A stretch of DNA of 64,000 nt. It comes from Arcobacter sp. CECT 8985. GTDB taxonomy: Bacteria > Campylobacterota > Campylobacteria > Campylobacterales > Arcobacteraceae. Positions 1-6,983 of the stretch are shown in pieces; the first letter of the stretch is position 1; every line of letters starts with the position of its first letter. Made by a program: the position numbers and the translations under genes. The notes under the pieces are model-generated. The model made no database searches. It saw nothing but the letters and a program-made list of their open reading frames with translations, and was not told where the DNA came from. The stretch spans positions 124,001-188,000 of the forward strand of contig NZ_PDKC01000002.1 of assembly GCF_004116495.1 (NCBI RefSeq), in the 5' to 3' direction.

Positions 1-1
1 A

Positions 2-301
2 GCAGATATTGATAATGCTAAAGTAAATCATATAGAAAAATCTCAAAAAGTTGCAGAAGTTGACAATAAAGAAAAAATTGTTGCTGATGATAAATATAAA
101 AATGCTCAAAATAAGAATGTTTCTGATAAACAAGAAGTTATATTAGATAACGTTAGATTCGGTTATAATAGAAATTCAAAAGATTTCTTTGTAAAAGTTA
201 CTAGAGGTGAAACAGAATATAAGTATCCAACAGAAGATATGATGAGAATAAAAGCTCAATTGCTTCATCAACTAGAACAACAAATACAAGAATCTAAATA
301 A
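2..301 (+). CDS. C-terminal end of a FlaG-like flagellar protein (partial, cut by window start)
   Basis: An open frame runs from the window edge to TAA at 299-301; the start lies outside. The visible 99 residues begin with a Lys/Asn/Asp-rich linker. They end in a compact region containing VRFGYN, FFVKV, a YPTEDMM motif and a final amphipathic helix. That layout (Phe-rich strand, VKV strand, then a Pro followed by an acidic residue and Met) is like the C-terminal part of FlaG-family proteins, which influence filament length. It lies 12 bases upstream of the fliY-type gene, consistent with the first visible member of the flagellar operon. The family call rests on short similarity only. Confidence 0.5.
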   Translation, partial: ADIDNAKVNHIEKSQKVAEVDNKEKIVADDKYKNAQNKNVSDKQEVILDNVRFGYNRNSKDFFVKVTRGETEYKYPTEDMMRIKAQLLHQLEQQIQESK

Positions 302-313
302 AGGTAATTTTAA

Positions 314-1219
314 TTGGCATCAGATTTATCAAATATATTAAAAGAAGAGTTAAGTAACACATTAGAGCAATTATTATCAAAAAGTTCTTCAATTGATAAT
401 ATCTCTTTATTATCTGGGGAATTACCAGAGCAAACTCAATGCATAGAAGTAGATGTAAAATTTGAATTTAGTGCAGGAACTACTAATTGGAGTTTTTTTA
501 TTCCCACTATTTCTGCAACTAAATTTGAATACTTCATGTTAGGTGGAATGGGTGATTTAAAAGAGCATATTGATGATGAAATAGCAGATGCAGTAAATGA
601 GATAATCTCAAATGTATGTGGAAGTTTTACAACTTCAGTAAATGCGCAAAATTTTGCAGATATAGGTTCTATAAAATTTGAATTAGAAAACTCTTCAATT
701 GTAGAATCATCTTCTATTGCTTCAAAAGAGAATTCATATGAATTTGCATTGTCAATGGATTCAGAAAAATTACCAGTTATTATTAGTTTTGATAATATTA
801 TTTTACCATATATTAGTTCCATTACTGGAGTAGAGGAAAATGAAAATGAAGGTGTTACTTTAGCTCCAAGTAAACCAGTGAAAAATGAACAAAAAAATAC
901 AGATGTACCTAAAGATGAATTAAGTATTAGTTCTTTGCTTTCTGAAAATTCTGCTCACAATTTACAATTATTATTTAATATTAAATTAAAATTGAGTGTA
1001 AGACTAGGAACAAAAAACTTTTTATTAAAAGATATACTTAGATGGGATATAGGTGAAATTATTGAGCTAGATCAAATGGTAAATGAACCTTTGGAAATTT
1101 TAGTTAATGGAATAAAAATAGGTGAAGGTGAAGCTGTAATAGTTGAAGGAAAATTTGGATTAAAAGTAAAAAGTATTGGCAATGAGTCTTTGCGACTTAA
1201 CCAGTTAGGATTAGAGTAA
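314..1219 (+). CDS. fliY: Flagellar motor switch protein, FliY/FliN type
   Basis: This is a C-ring component that helps set rotation direction at the cytoplasmic face of the motor. Of 301 residues, about 1-160 look like a CheC/CheX-type domain, with the segment DEIADAVNEIISNVCG near residue 87. An acidic linker follows, and residues about 218-288 form a FliN/SpoA domain (LSVRLGTKNF, then EPLEILVNG and GEGEAVIVEG). The extra N-terminal domain makes it FliY-like rather than the short FliN. The start is TTG, supported by AAGGT at 301-305 about eight bases upstream. It directly abuts motA, so it belongs to the same transcription unit. Confidence 0.85.
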   Translation: MASDLSNILKEELSNTLEQLLSKSSSIDNISLLSGELPEQTQCIEVDVKFEFSAGTTNWSFFIPTISATKFEYFMLGGMGDLKEHIDDEIADAVNEIISNVCGSFTTSVNAQNFADIGSIKFELENSSIVESSSIASKENSYEFALSMDSEKLPVIISFDNIILPYISSITGVEENENEGVTLAPSKPVKNEQKNTDVPKDELSISSLLSENSAHNLQLLFNIKLKLSVRLGTKNFLLKDILRWDIGEIIELDQMVNEPLEILVNGIKIGEGEAVIVEGKFGLKVKSIGNESLRLNQLGLE

Positions 1220-1975
1220 ATGGATAAAAGTACAATTGGTGGATTAGTAGCAGGTTGGTCATTTGTTTGTTTAGCCATTGCATTAGGTGGAGCTGGGTTT
1301 GGTGCTTATATTGATATACCATCTGTTATTATTGTATTAGGTGGTACTTTAGCTGTAACTGCTGGTCAGTTTGAAATTTCTGAGTTAAAAAGAATTACAC
1401 CAGCAATGAAAATTGCTTTTAATGAAGTAAAAACTGAACCTCTTCCTGAATTAGTTGAAAAGATTACTTTTTATGCTACTGAAGTAAAAAAACATGGTGT
1501 AATGCAAATAGAACAAAAAGTTTTAGCAGAAAACAATCCTTTTTTTAAAGAGGCTTTTCAATTAATTGTTGATGGTACAAAACCAGAAGTATTGGAGCCT
1601 TTGTTAGAATTAAAGCAAGAGCATATAGATAAAAGACATAGTACAATAATTAGTATGTTTGGAAATATTGGTGGGACTGCTGGTTCAATGGGTATGATAG
1701 GTACTTTGGTTGGTCTTGTTGCAATGCTTGCAAATTTATCAGATCCTTCTGCTGTTGGTCCTGCAATGGCTGTTGCTTTAATTACTACACTTTATGGTGC
1801 ATTAATAGGTACTTTGTTTGCTGGTATTATGGAAAATAAACTTTCAAGAAAACATCAAATAGAAATGACTGCATGTGAAGTTATAATTTCAGGAGCATCA
1901 ATGATAGCAGCTGAAGAATCAATAGGTAATATTAAAATGAAACTAAATGCAATTTTAGTTGAACTTCCAGAGTAG
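1220..1975 (+). CDS. motA: Flagellar stator protein MotA, PomA-like
   Basis: This inner-membrane ion-channel subunit surrounds the rotor together with MotB. Four membrane segments are visible at about residues 8-30, 33-51, 150-172 and 183-205, with the large cytoplasmic loop between segments 2 and 3. The N-terminus, with ALGGAG followed by an Asp and a VLGGT stretch, resembles sodium-type PomA more than proton-type MotA. Length (251) is normal for the PomA group. The ATG follows the fliY stop with no gap and motB starts six bases after its end, so all three are probably translationally coupled. Confidence 0.93.
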   Translation: MDKSTIGGLVAGWSFVCLAIALGGAGFGAYIDIPSVIIVLGGTLAVTAGQFEISELKRITPAMKIAFNEVKTEPLPELVEKITFYATEVKKHGVMQIEQKVLAENNPFFKEAFQLIVDGTKPEVLEPLLELKQEHIDKRHSTIISMFGNIGGTAGSMGMIGTLVGLVAMLANLSDPSAVGPAMAVALITTLYGALIGTLFAGIMENKLSRKHQIEMTACEVIISGASMIAAEESIGNIKMKLNAILVELPE

Positions 1976-1981
1976 AAAATT

Positions 1982-2758
1982 ATGGCTAAAAAAAAGTGTC
2001 CAGAATGTCCTAAATGTTTGCCAGGTTGGCTTGTACAATTTGGGGATTTAATGTCTTTGTTATTGACTTTTTTTATTCTACTTTTATCTATGGCTGTAAT
2101 GGATAAGAAAAAAGTTGAAGAGTATTTTGATATTATGAAAAAGGCAATGGGCTTTTTAGATCAAAGTTCTGATGTTAGAGAACAAACTGATGAATATTCT
2201 GACAGTAAAAGTAATAATGATAGTGATGATAATATGACTTCTGCAGAAGAAGGAGTTCAGCAAGCTAGTGAGCAAATACAAGAACTTGTTCAAAGTCAAA
2301 ATGATTCAGCAGCAGACCAAACTCAAGTTATGCAAATAACTAAAGGTAAAAATGAATTTACATTAGATATACCATCAACAATTATGTTTAAGCCTGGTGA
2401 GTATAAGATTTCTGAGGCTGCTTCTAAGAGATTTATTGCTAAAATAGCAAGAGTAATTAGATCAATGCCTCAAACTTTTTCTATAGAAGTTATAGGTTAT
2501 ACAGATAATAGGGCATATAAAAGTAAACAAATACCAAGAGATGATTGGGATCTTTCAGCACTGCGATCGATTGAGGTTGTAAAAGAGTTGATTAAAAATA
2601 GAATTGAACCTGCACAGTTAAAAGTATCTGCATATGGTTCATATCATCCAAAGAGTGAAGTTGCTTCTGATAACAGAAGGGTTGAAATTAGATTTTTCTC
2701 TGATAATGATCAATCTGATATTCTAAATCAAGACAATTTTTTTGATAGGTTGGAATAA
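1982..2758 (+). CDS. motB: Flagellar stator protein MotB, PomB-like
   Basis: This subunit anchors the stator to peptidoglycan and carries the ion-binding residue. The short N-terminus holds three Cys (6, 9, 12) and a Pro-Gly-Trp stretch. Then comes one membrane helix at about 21-40 containing DLMSLLL, in which Asp22 is the expected ion-binding Asp. A polar linker precedes an OmpA-type peptidoglycan-binding domain (about 125-250, with VIGYTDN and the NRRVEIRF ending). The LPGW..F.DLMSLLL pattern is close to PomB, suggesting sodium drive. Its stop overlaps the start of the next gene (TAATG at 2756-2760). Confidence 0.93.
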   Translation: MAKKKCPECPKCLPGWLVQFGDLMSLLLTFFILLLSMAVMDKKKVEEYFDIMKKAMGFLDQSSDVREQTDEYSDSKSNNDSDDNMTSAEEGVQQASEQIQELVQSQNDSAADQTQVMQITKGKNEFTLDIPSTIMFKPGEYKISEAASKRFIAKIARVIRSMPQTFSIEVIGYTDNRAYKSKQIPRDDWDLSALRSIEVVKELIKNRIEPAQLKVSAYGSYHPKSEVASDNRRVEIRFFSDNDQSDILNQDNFFDRLE

Positions 2759-3048
2759 TGATAGAATTAAGCAAACCCATAGTTACTTATAATAAATATG
2801 ATGATAATAAAATAAAAAATATTGACGTTGATAAGTTGCAAGATGAGAACTTAAAAAAAGTGTGTGATGATTTTGAATCTTTTTTTGCCCAACAGTTAAT
2901 GGATATATCACTGAAAAATACAAATGTAGCAGGAGAAGGTACAGGTTCTGATATTATTAAAGGTATGTATACAGAAACTTTATCAAAGAATACTGAAGGT
3001 ACTTTAGGTATTAGTAATATGTTATATGAATTTTTAAGTAAAAAGTAA
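2758..3048 (+). CDS. flgJ: FlgJ-type rod-binding protein (rod domain only)
   Basis: This 96-residue protein has the conserved core of the FlgJ N-terminal rod-binding domain: a helix with DDFESFFAQQLM, then a Gly-rich loop, then IIKGMYTETLSK and a GISNMLYE helix. In the FlgJ family this part caps or chaperones the periplasmic rod. The muramidase domain found in enterobacterial FlgJ is absent, as is common in Campylobacterota. It overlaps the motB stop by one base and precedes a FlgN-like chaperone gene. The symbol reflects domain identity; a separate hydrolase would have to supply the cell-wall cutting activity. Confidence 0.72.
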   Translation: MIELSKPIVTYNKYDDNKIKNIDVDKLQDENLKKVCDDFESFFAQQLMDISLKNTNVAGEGTGSDIIKGMYTETLSKNTEGTLGISNMLYEFLSKK

Positions 3049-3061
3049 GTGGGAAAATAAG

Positions 3062-3442
3062 ATGAATATAGAACAAATTATTGATAAAATGTTGCAGCTT
3101 ACTAAATTAATGCAAGAGTTGCTTCTTCTTGATATAGAAGATATAAAAAATGCAAAGCATGAAAAATTATTAGATAGAAATGATAAAAAAGAAGAAACTA
3201 TTGTAGAAATTACAGACCTTAAGTCTGAATTGAATGAAAAATTTATTGAATTGATGCAAAATGATGGTGATGTTAATAAATATAAACAACAAGTTGATTA
3301 TTTAGAAGAAGAGTTAAGAAATTTATATAAATTAAATAAACAATTGGCTTCAATTGTTTTGCCAGTTCAACAAATGTATAAAGAGATTGTTGATGAGATA
3401 GCTAAAGAAAATGGAGGAAATATACTTGATCTTAAGGCTTAG
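3062..3442 (+). CDS. Coiled-coil flagellar chaperone, FlgN-like
   Basis: This is a 126-residue, almost wholly helical, charged protein with heptad-like stretches (LMQELLLLDIEDIKNAKHEKLL and LEEELRNLYKLNKQLASIVLPV split by a polar hinge). FlgN chaperones, which hold the hook-associated proteins FlgK and FlgL before export, have this size and layout and often end in such a helix. Position between a rod gene and an flgA-like gene matches common flgJ/flgN neighbourhoods. There is no diagnostic catalytic motif, so the identity is inferred from size, composition and context. Confidence 0.5.
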   Translation: MNIEQIIDKMLQLTKLMQELLLLDIEDIKNAKHEKLLDRNDKKEETIVEITDLKSELNEKFIELMQNDGDVNKYKQQVDYLEEELRNLYKLNKQLASIVLPVQQMYKEIVDEIAKENGGNILDLKA

Positions 3443-3824
3443 TTTAATAACTCTTTTATTTGTATTAAATGTGAATGCAATAGAATTAATCATTACAAAA
3501 AAAGCTATAAATTATAAAGCTAAATTAAATGTAAAAGATTTGATGATAAGAAATGTTGATAGCTTTAAAAAAGGTTATTGTACTCCACTTAAGCTTTCTG
3601 ATTTAAGTGGAACAGTATATGAAACAACTCATTATATAAAAAAAGGTTCTGTTCTTTGTACTAAAGATATTAAAGAGTTCAAAAAAAAAGCAGTTGTATT
3701 TAAATTTGGAGCATTAGAAATAGAGACAGATGGAGAGATTATTTATCAAAATGACAAATATATCAGAATTAAAAAAAGAGATGGTAAAGTTGAAAAAATT
3801 TATAAAGATGGGCGTGTAGAATGA
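3426..3824 (+). CDS. flgA: Secreted FlgA-like P-ring assembly chaperone
   Basis: The product starts with a signal peptide (hydrophobic LSLITLLFVLNVNA). Then comes a SAF-like region: the LKLSDLSG stretch, a hydrophobic KKGSVLCTKDI segment, and a repeat of short strands (ALEIETDGEI, DKYIRIKKRDGKVEKI). This is the FlgA arrangement, a periplasmic chaperone for P-ring subunits. I place the start at TTG 3426, with GGAGG at 3413-3417 eight bases upstream. An upstream in-frame ATG at 3411 lies within the previous gene and lacks a ribosome site. It is shorter than enterobacterial FlgA. It overlaps flhF by four bases. Confidence 0.62.
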   Translation: MILRLSLITLLFVLNVNAIELIITKKAINYKAKLNVKDLMIRNVDSFKKGYCTPLKLSDLSGTVYETTHYIKKGSVLCTKDIKEFKKKAVVFKFGALEIETDGEIIYQNDKYIRIKKRDGKVEKIYKDGRVE

Positions 3825-4975
3825 ATATGCTCTCATTTCTTGGTGAAACGCCAACTGTAGCATTAAAAAAAGCTCAAGAAGAGTGTGGTGAAGAAGCAAT
3901 TGTAATCTCTACAAAAAAAATATCTAGTGCAAAAGATGGAAATAAGGATATGTATGAAGTAGTAGTTGCTTTAGAAGATGATAATGCTCCTACACAGAAA
4001 AAAAATTATACTAAAAAAATTATAACAAAAGATCCAAAAAAAGATGAAAAATTTCAAGCTTCAGTTTATGATTTTAGAGCTGAAATTTTAAAAATGCAAG
4101 ATGCAATTGGGCAAGTACAAAAAACTTTATGGGATCCCAAAAGTCAACTTTATGATTTGACTATTCCACCAGAATTTGCAGATATGTATAATCTTTTTGA
4201 ACAAAATGAATTTGATCAAGAAATGACATATACTATAATGAAAAAAACAATAAGACAATTGCCTGTTTCATTAAAAGCAAATCCTAAAAAAGTAAATGAT
4301 TTTTTTAAATTGATTCTTAGACGAATCATTCCAGTGAAACATGAAATCCCTTTAAGAAAACATCAACGTAAAATTACTATGATGGTTGGGCCAACTGGTG
4401 TTGGTAAAACTACAACAATTGCAAAGTTAGCAGCTAGATATGCTTATAAATTAGGACAAAACTATAAAGTTGGCATTGTTACATTAGATTCTTTTAGAGT
4501 TGGCGCAATAGAACAACTACAAGCATATACAAATATAATGAGACTTCCCCTTGAAGTAGTGAAAAACCCAGAAGATTTAATTGAAGCACTATTAAGATTA
4601 AAAGATTGTAATTATATATTTATAGATACAGCTGGTTCAAGTCAATATGATGTTGATAAAATTGAGCTAATAAATGAATATCAAAATAGAGTAGAGGATT
4701 TACCAATTGAAAAAATTCTTGTTTTACCAGCAAATGTAAAACAAAGTGATTTAACAGATATATATGCAAACTACTCAAGATTAAATATTGATTATTTGAC
4801 TTTTACAAAGTTAGATGAAACAAAAAGTTTTGGAAATTTAATTTCATTTGCCCATAAAACTAAAAAATCTATAACATATTTTTCAGTAGGACAAAATGTT
4901 CCTGATGATTTAATTGTATCTGATGCTTCTTTTTTGATTGATTGTTTTATGAATAACTCTTGTCCAAGGAGATAA
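3821..4975 (+). CDS. flhF: Flagellar GTPase FlhF
   Basis: This SRP-family GTPase controls where and how many polar flagella are built. Residues 1-130 form the basic FlhF-specific N-terminal region. The NG domain follows, with a P-loop GPTGVGKTTT near residue 190, the LDSFRVGAIEQL segment, an IDTAG motif and TKLDE near residue 336. Length (384) fits the family. It overlaps the preceding flgA-like gene by four bases (ATGA) and is followed two bases later by flhG, the usual pair. In polar flagellates FlhF recruits early flagellar parts and is balanced by FlhG. Confidence 0.95.
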   Translation: MNMLSFLGETPTVALKKAQEECGEEAIVISTKKISSAKDGNKDMYEVVVALEDDNAPTQKKNYTKKIITKDPKKDEKFQASVYDFRAEILKMQDAIGQVQKTLWDPKSQLYDLTIPPEFADMYNLFEQNEFDQEMTYTIMKKTIRQLPVSLKANPKKVNDFFKLILRRIIPVKHEIPLRKHQRKITMMVGPTGVGKTTTIAKLAARYAYKLGQNYKVGIVTLDSFRVGAIEQLQAYTNIMRLPLEVVKNPEDLIEALLRLKDCNYIFIDTAGSSQYDVDKIELINEYQNRVEDLPIEKILVLPANVKQSDLTDIYANYSRLNIDYLTFTKLDETKSFGNLISFAHKTKKSITYFSVGQNVPDDLIVSDASFLIDCFMNNSCPRR

Positions 4976-4977
4976 GA

Positions 4978-5793
4978 GTGTTTAATTCTATATCAAATCA
5001 AGCTAGCAAGCTTATTAAACTAACAAAAAATAGCACTCAAAAATCAAAAACTAAACTTATTACAGTTACTTCAGGAAAAGGTGGAGTAGGTAAATCTACA
5101 TTTGTTGGAAATATTGCATATTTATTATCATCTAGGGGTTTTAAAGTAGCTGTAGTTGATGCAGATATTGGCTTGGCAAATATGCAAGTACTCTTTGATA
5201 TAAAGCCTAAATTTACACTTTTTGATTATATTGATGGTAAAGTTACAATAGAAGAAGTTTTATCTAAAACAGCTTATAAAGATGTCTCTTTAGTTGCTGG
5301 TAAAAGTGGATATAGATACTCTAATTATTCAAACTCTTTTGTTTTTGCAAGAATTGTTCAAGATATAATAAATCTTAATAAATTTGATATTGTGCTTGTT
5401 GATACAGGTGCAGGATTAAATGATTATGTAAAAGAGTTTTTATCAATTTCTAATAATATACTTGCTGTTACAACAACCGATCCTAGTGCACTTACTGACC
5501 TTTATGCATTGATGAAAATGTTATCCAAAGATAAAGAACAGCTTATGCTATGTTTTAATCATACTAAAAATCATCAAATAGGCGATACAATTTCAAATTC
5601 TTTAATAAATTTAGCAAAAAAAAATAGATTAAATGAAAAATTTATGGTAAAATATATAGGTAATGTATCGACATCCGCAAATATTTCTACAACTGGCCGG
5701 TTAAGAAAATTATTTAGTTTTGAGTTTAAAGATGATGACTCAACTAGACAACTGCAATTAATAATAGATGCATTACTAAGAAATATTAAATAA
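4978..5793 (+). CDS. flhG: MinD-like ATPase FlhG (flagellar number regulator)
   Basis: This ParA/MinD-type ATPase acts with FlhF to limit flagellar number. The deviant Walker A SGKGGVGKST sits near residue 32, followed by VVDADIGLANM and the DTGAGL segment. The tail contains basic and hydrophobic residues expected to contact the membrane. I start it at GTG 4978, because AAGGAG at 4966-4971 is correctly spaced for it. The longer in-frame TTG at 4960 overlaps flhF and has no ribosome site. In many relatives fliA follows here; in this window a small membrane-protein gene occupies that place. Confidence 0.93.
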   Translation: MFNSISNQASKLIKLTKNSTQKSKTKLITVTSGKGGVGKSTFVGNIAYLLSSRGFKVAVVDADIGLANMQVLFDIKPKFTLFDYIDGKVTIEEVLSKTAYKDVSLVAGKSGYRYSNYSNSFVFARIVQDIINLNKFDIVLVDTGAGLNDYVKEFLSISNNILAVTTTDPSALTDLYALMKMLSKDKEQLMLCFNHTKNHQIGDTISNSLINLAKKNRLNEKFMVKYIGNVSTSANISTTGRLRKLFSFEFKDDDSTRQLQLIIDALLRNIK

Positions 5794-5871
5794 TAAGGTA
5801 GTTAGAGTGTCTGTTACTTACAGAAATAGAGTATGTTTTATTATTGTTTTAAATAAAGAGCTATAGATACT

Positions 5872-6195
5872 ATGATAGTAGAAAAGTTCTCGCAAAACGT
5901 AATAAATAGCGGAATCTTTAGGCTATATATTGCCACGGGATTTTTTGCAACATTAATATTTTTTGTAGTAAATGCAGAATTATTTACTCCATTAGAGATG
6001 GTATTTGGAATAGTTGGAGTGACAGTTGTTTTAAAAGGCGTCTCTAATATGATGCTTTCTTTAATAATTTTATTGTTTAATTTAGATAATAAAAGAACAG
6101 AGTTAGATTTTAAATATAACTCTGAAAAGATCGATGCAATGTTGGCAGAATTAAGTATAAAAGATGCAGCTTCTGCTGGTGAAAAAAAAGAGTGA
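5872..6195 (+). CDS. Small two-helix membrane protein in the flagellar operon, unknown function
   Basis: I do not recognise this 107-residue protein. Two hydrophobic helices are visible at about 18-37 (LYIATGFFATLIFFVV) and 45-72, with a charged C-terminal tail rich in Lys, Asp and Glu that should face the cytoplasm. It lies between flhG and fliE in the same direction, preceded by 78 bases without a good ribosome site. Its position replaces the fliA-fliM segment found after flhG in several relatives. A role in motor or export assembly is plausible only by context. Confidence 0.7.
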   Translation: MIVEKFSQNVINSGIFRLYIATGFFATLIFFVVNAELFTPLEMVFGIVGVTVVLKGVSNMMLSLIILLFNLDNKRTELDFKYNSEKIDAMLAELSIKDAASAGEKKE

Positions 6196-6203
6196 GGTAA
6201 AAG

Positions 6204-6503
6204 ATGAATATTTCTTCAATAAAAGATTCAATTAGTTCTTTAGGTTTAACAAAAAATGGTGTTGATAAACAAGATGATAATAAAAATTCTTTTTCTGATT
6301 TATTAAAAAATGCAGTTGAAGATGTTAATGATAGACAAATTGATGGTTATAATGCTATGCAAGATATTGCAACTGGAAAAGTTACAAATCTTCAAGAAGC
6401 TGCTGAAAAAATTGAAGTAGCTGATTTATCTTTAAGATTAGGTTTAGAAGTTAAAAATAAGGCAATTGCTGCATATAAAGAAATTTCTAGAATGCAAGCT
6501 TAA
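6204..6503 (+). CDS. fliE: Flagellar MS-ring/rod junction protein FliE
   Basis: FliE connects the MS ring to the rod and is the first rod-type protein exported. The 99 residues show the family pattern: a variable N-terminus, FSDLLKNAVEDVN, the ATGKVTNLQEA stretch, and a final helix with EVKNKAIAAYKEI. Length is normal. A ribosome site GAGG at 6193-6196 precedes the ATG. It is followed 12 bases later by flgC; the usual partner flgB is not in this window. Confidence 0.92.
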   Translation: MNISSIKDSISSLGLTKNGVDKQDDNKNSFSDLLKNAVEDVNDRQIDGYNAMQDIATGKVTNLQEAAEKIEVADLSLRLGLEVKNKAIAAYKEISRMQA

Positions 6504-6515
6504 TAGGGAGTAGTT

Positions 6516-6980
6516 ATGGGTTTTTTTGATGGTTATAATATTGCAACTTCAGGAATGAGTGCACAAAGAACAAGAATCAATATAGTAAGTGCTAATATTG
6601 CAAATGCACAAACTACTCACACAAAAGATGGTGGTCCATATAAAAAACAAGATGTTGTTTTTCAAGATGTTTTAATGGATAAATCAAAAAAAAGTGCTGA
6701 TTCTTTTGATGAAAACAGTGATAATAATGTGTCTGAGGCAAGATTATTAAGAGGAGTAGGTGTTAAATCTATTGTTCAAGATGATGCAGATCCAATTATG
6801 AGATATGAACCTGCACATCCAGATGCAAATGAAGATGGATATGTTGCTTATCCAAATATTAATCCTGTAATTGAAATGGTTAATTTAATAGAGGCTCAAA
6901 GATCTTATGAAGCAAATATTGCTTCTTTTAATACACATAAAAGTATTGATACAAAAACATTGGATATTATAAAAGGCTAA
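6516..6980 (+). CDS. flgC: Flagellar proximal rod protein FlgC
   Basis: This is one of the proximal rod subunits, exported through the flagellar type III apparatus. The N-terminal rod signature (YNIATSGMSAQRTRINIVSA followed by NIAN) and the C-terminal helix with NLIEAQRSYEANI are clear and typical of the FlgB/FlgC/FlgF/FlgG family. Length 154 fits FlgC. It sits between fliE and fliK, with only three bases to the latter. Ribosome site AGGGAG lies at 6504-6509. Confidence 0.95.
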   Translation: MGFFDGYNIATSGMSAQRTRINIVSANIANAQTTHTKDGGPYKKQDVVFQDVLMDKSKKSADSFDENSDNNVSEARLLRGVGVKSIVQDDADPIMRYEPAHPDANEDGYVAYPNINPVIEMVNLIEAQRSYEANIASFNTHKSIDTKTLDIIKG

Positions 6981-6983
6981 ATT

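Noticed and set aside
5809-5868. 19-codon frame (GTG) after flhG
   Set aside because: The ribosome site is poor and there is no sequence feature to support a peptide; chance is likely in AT-rich DNA.
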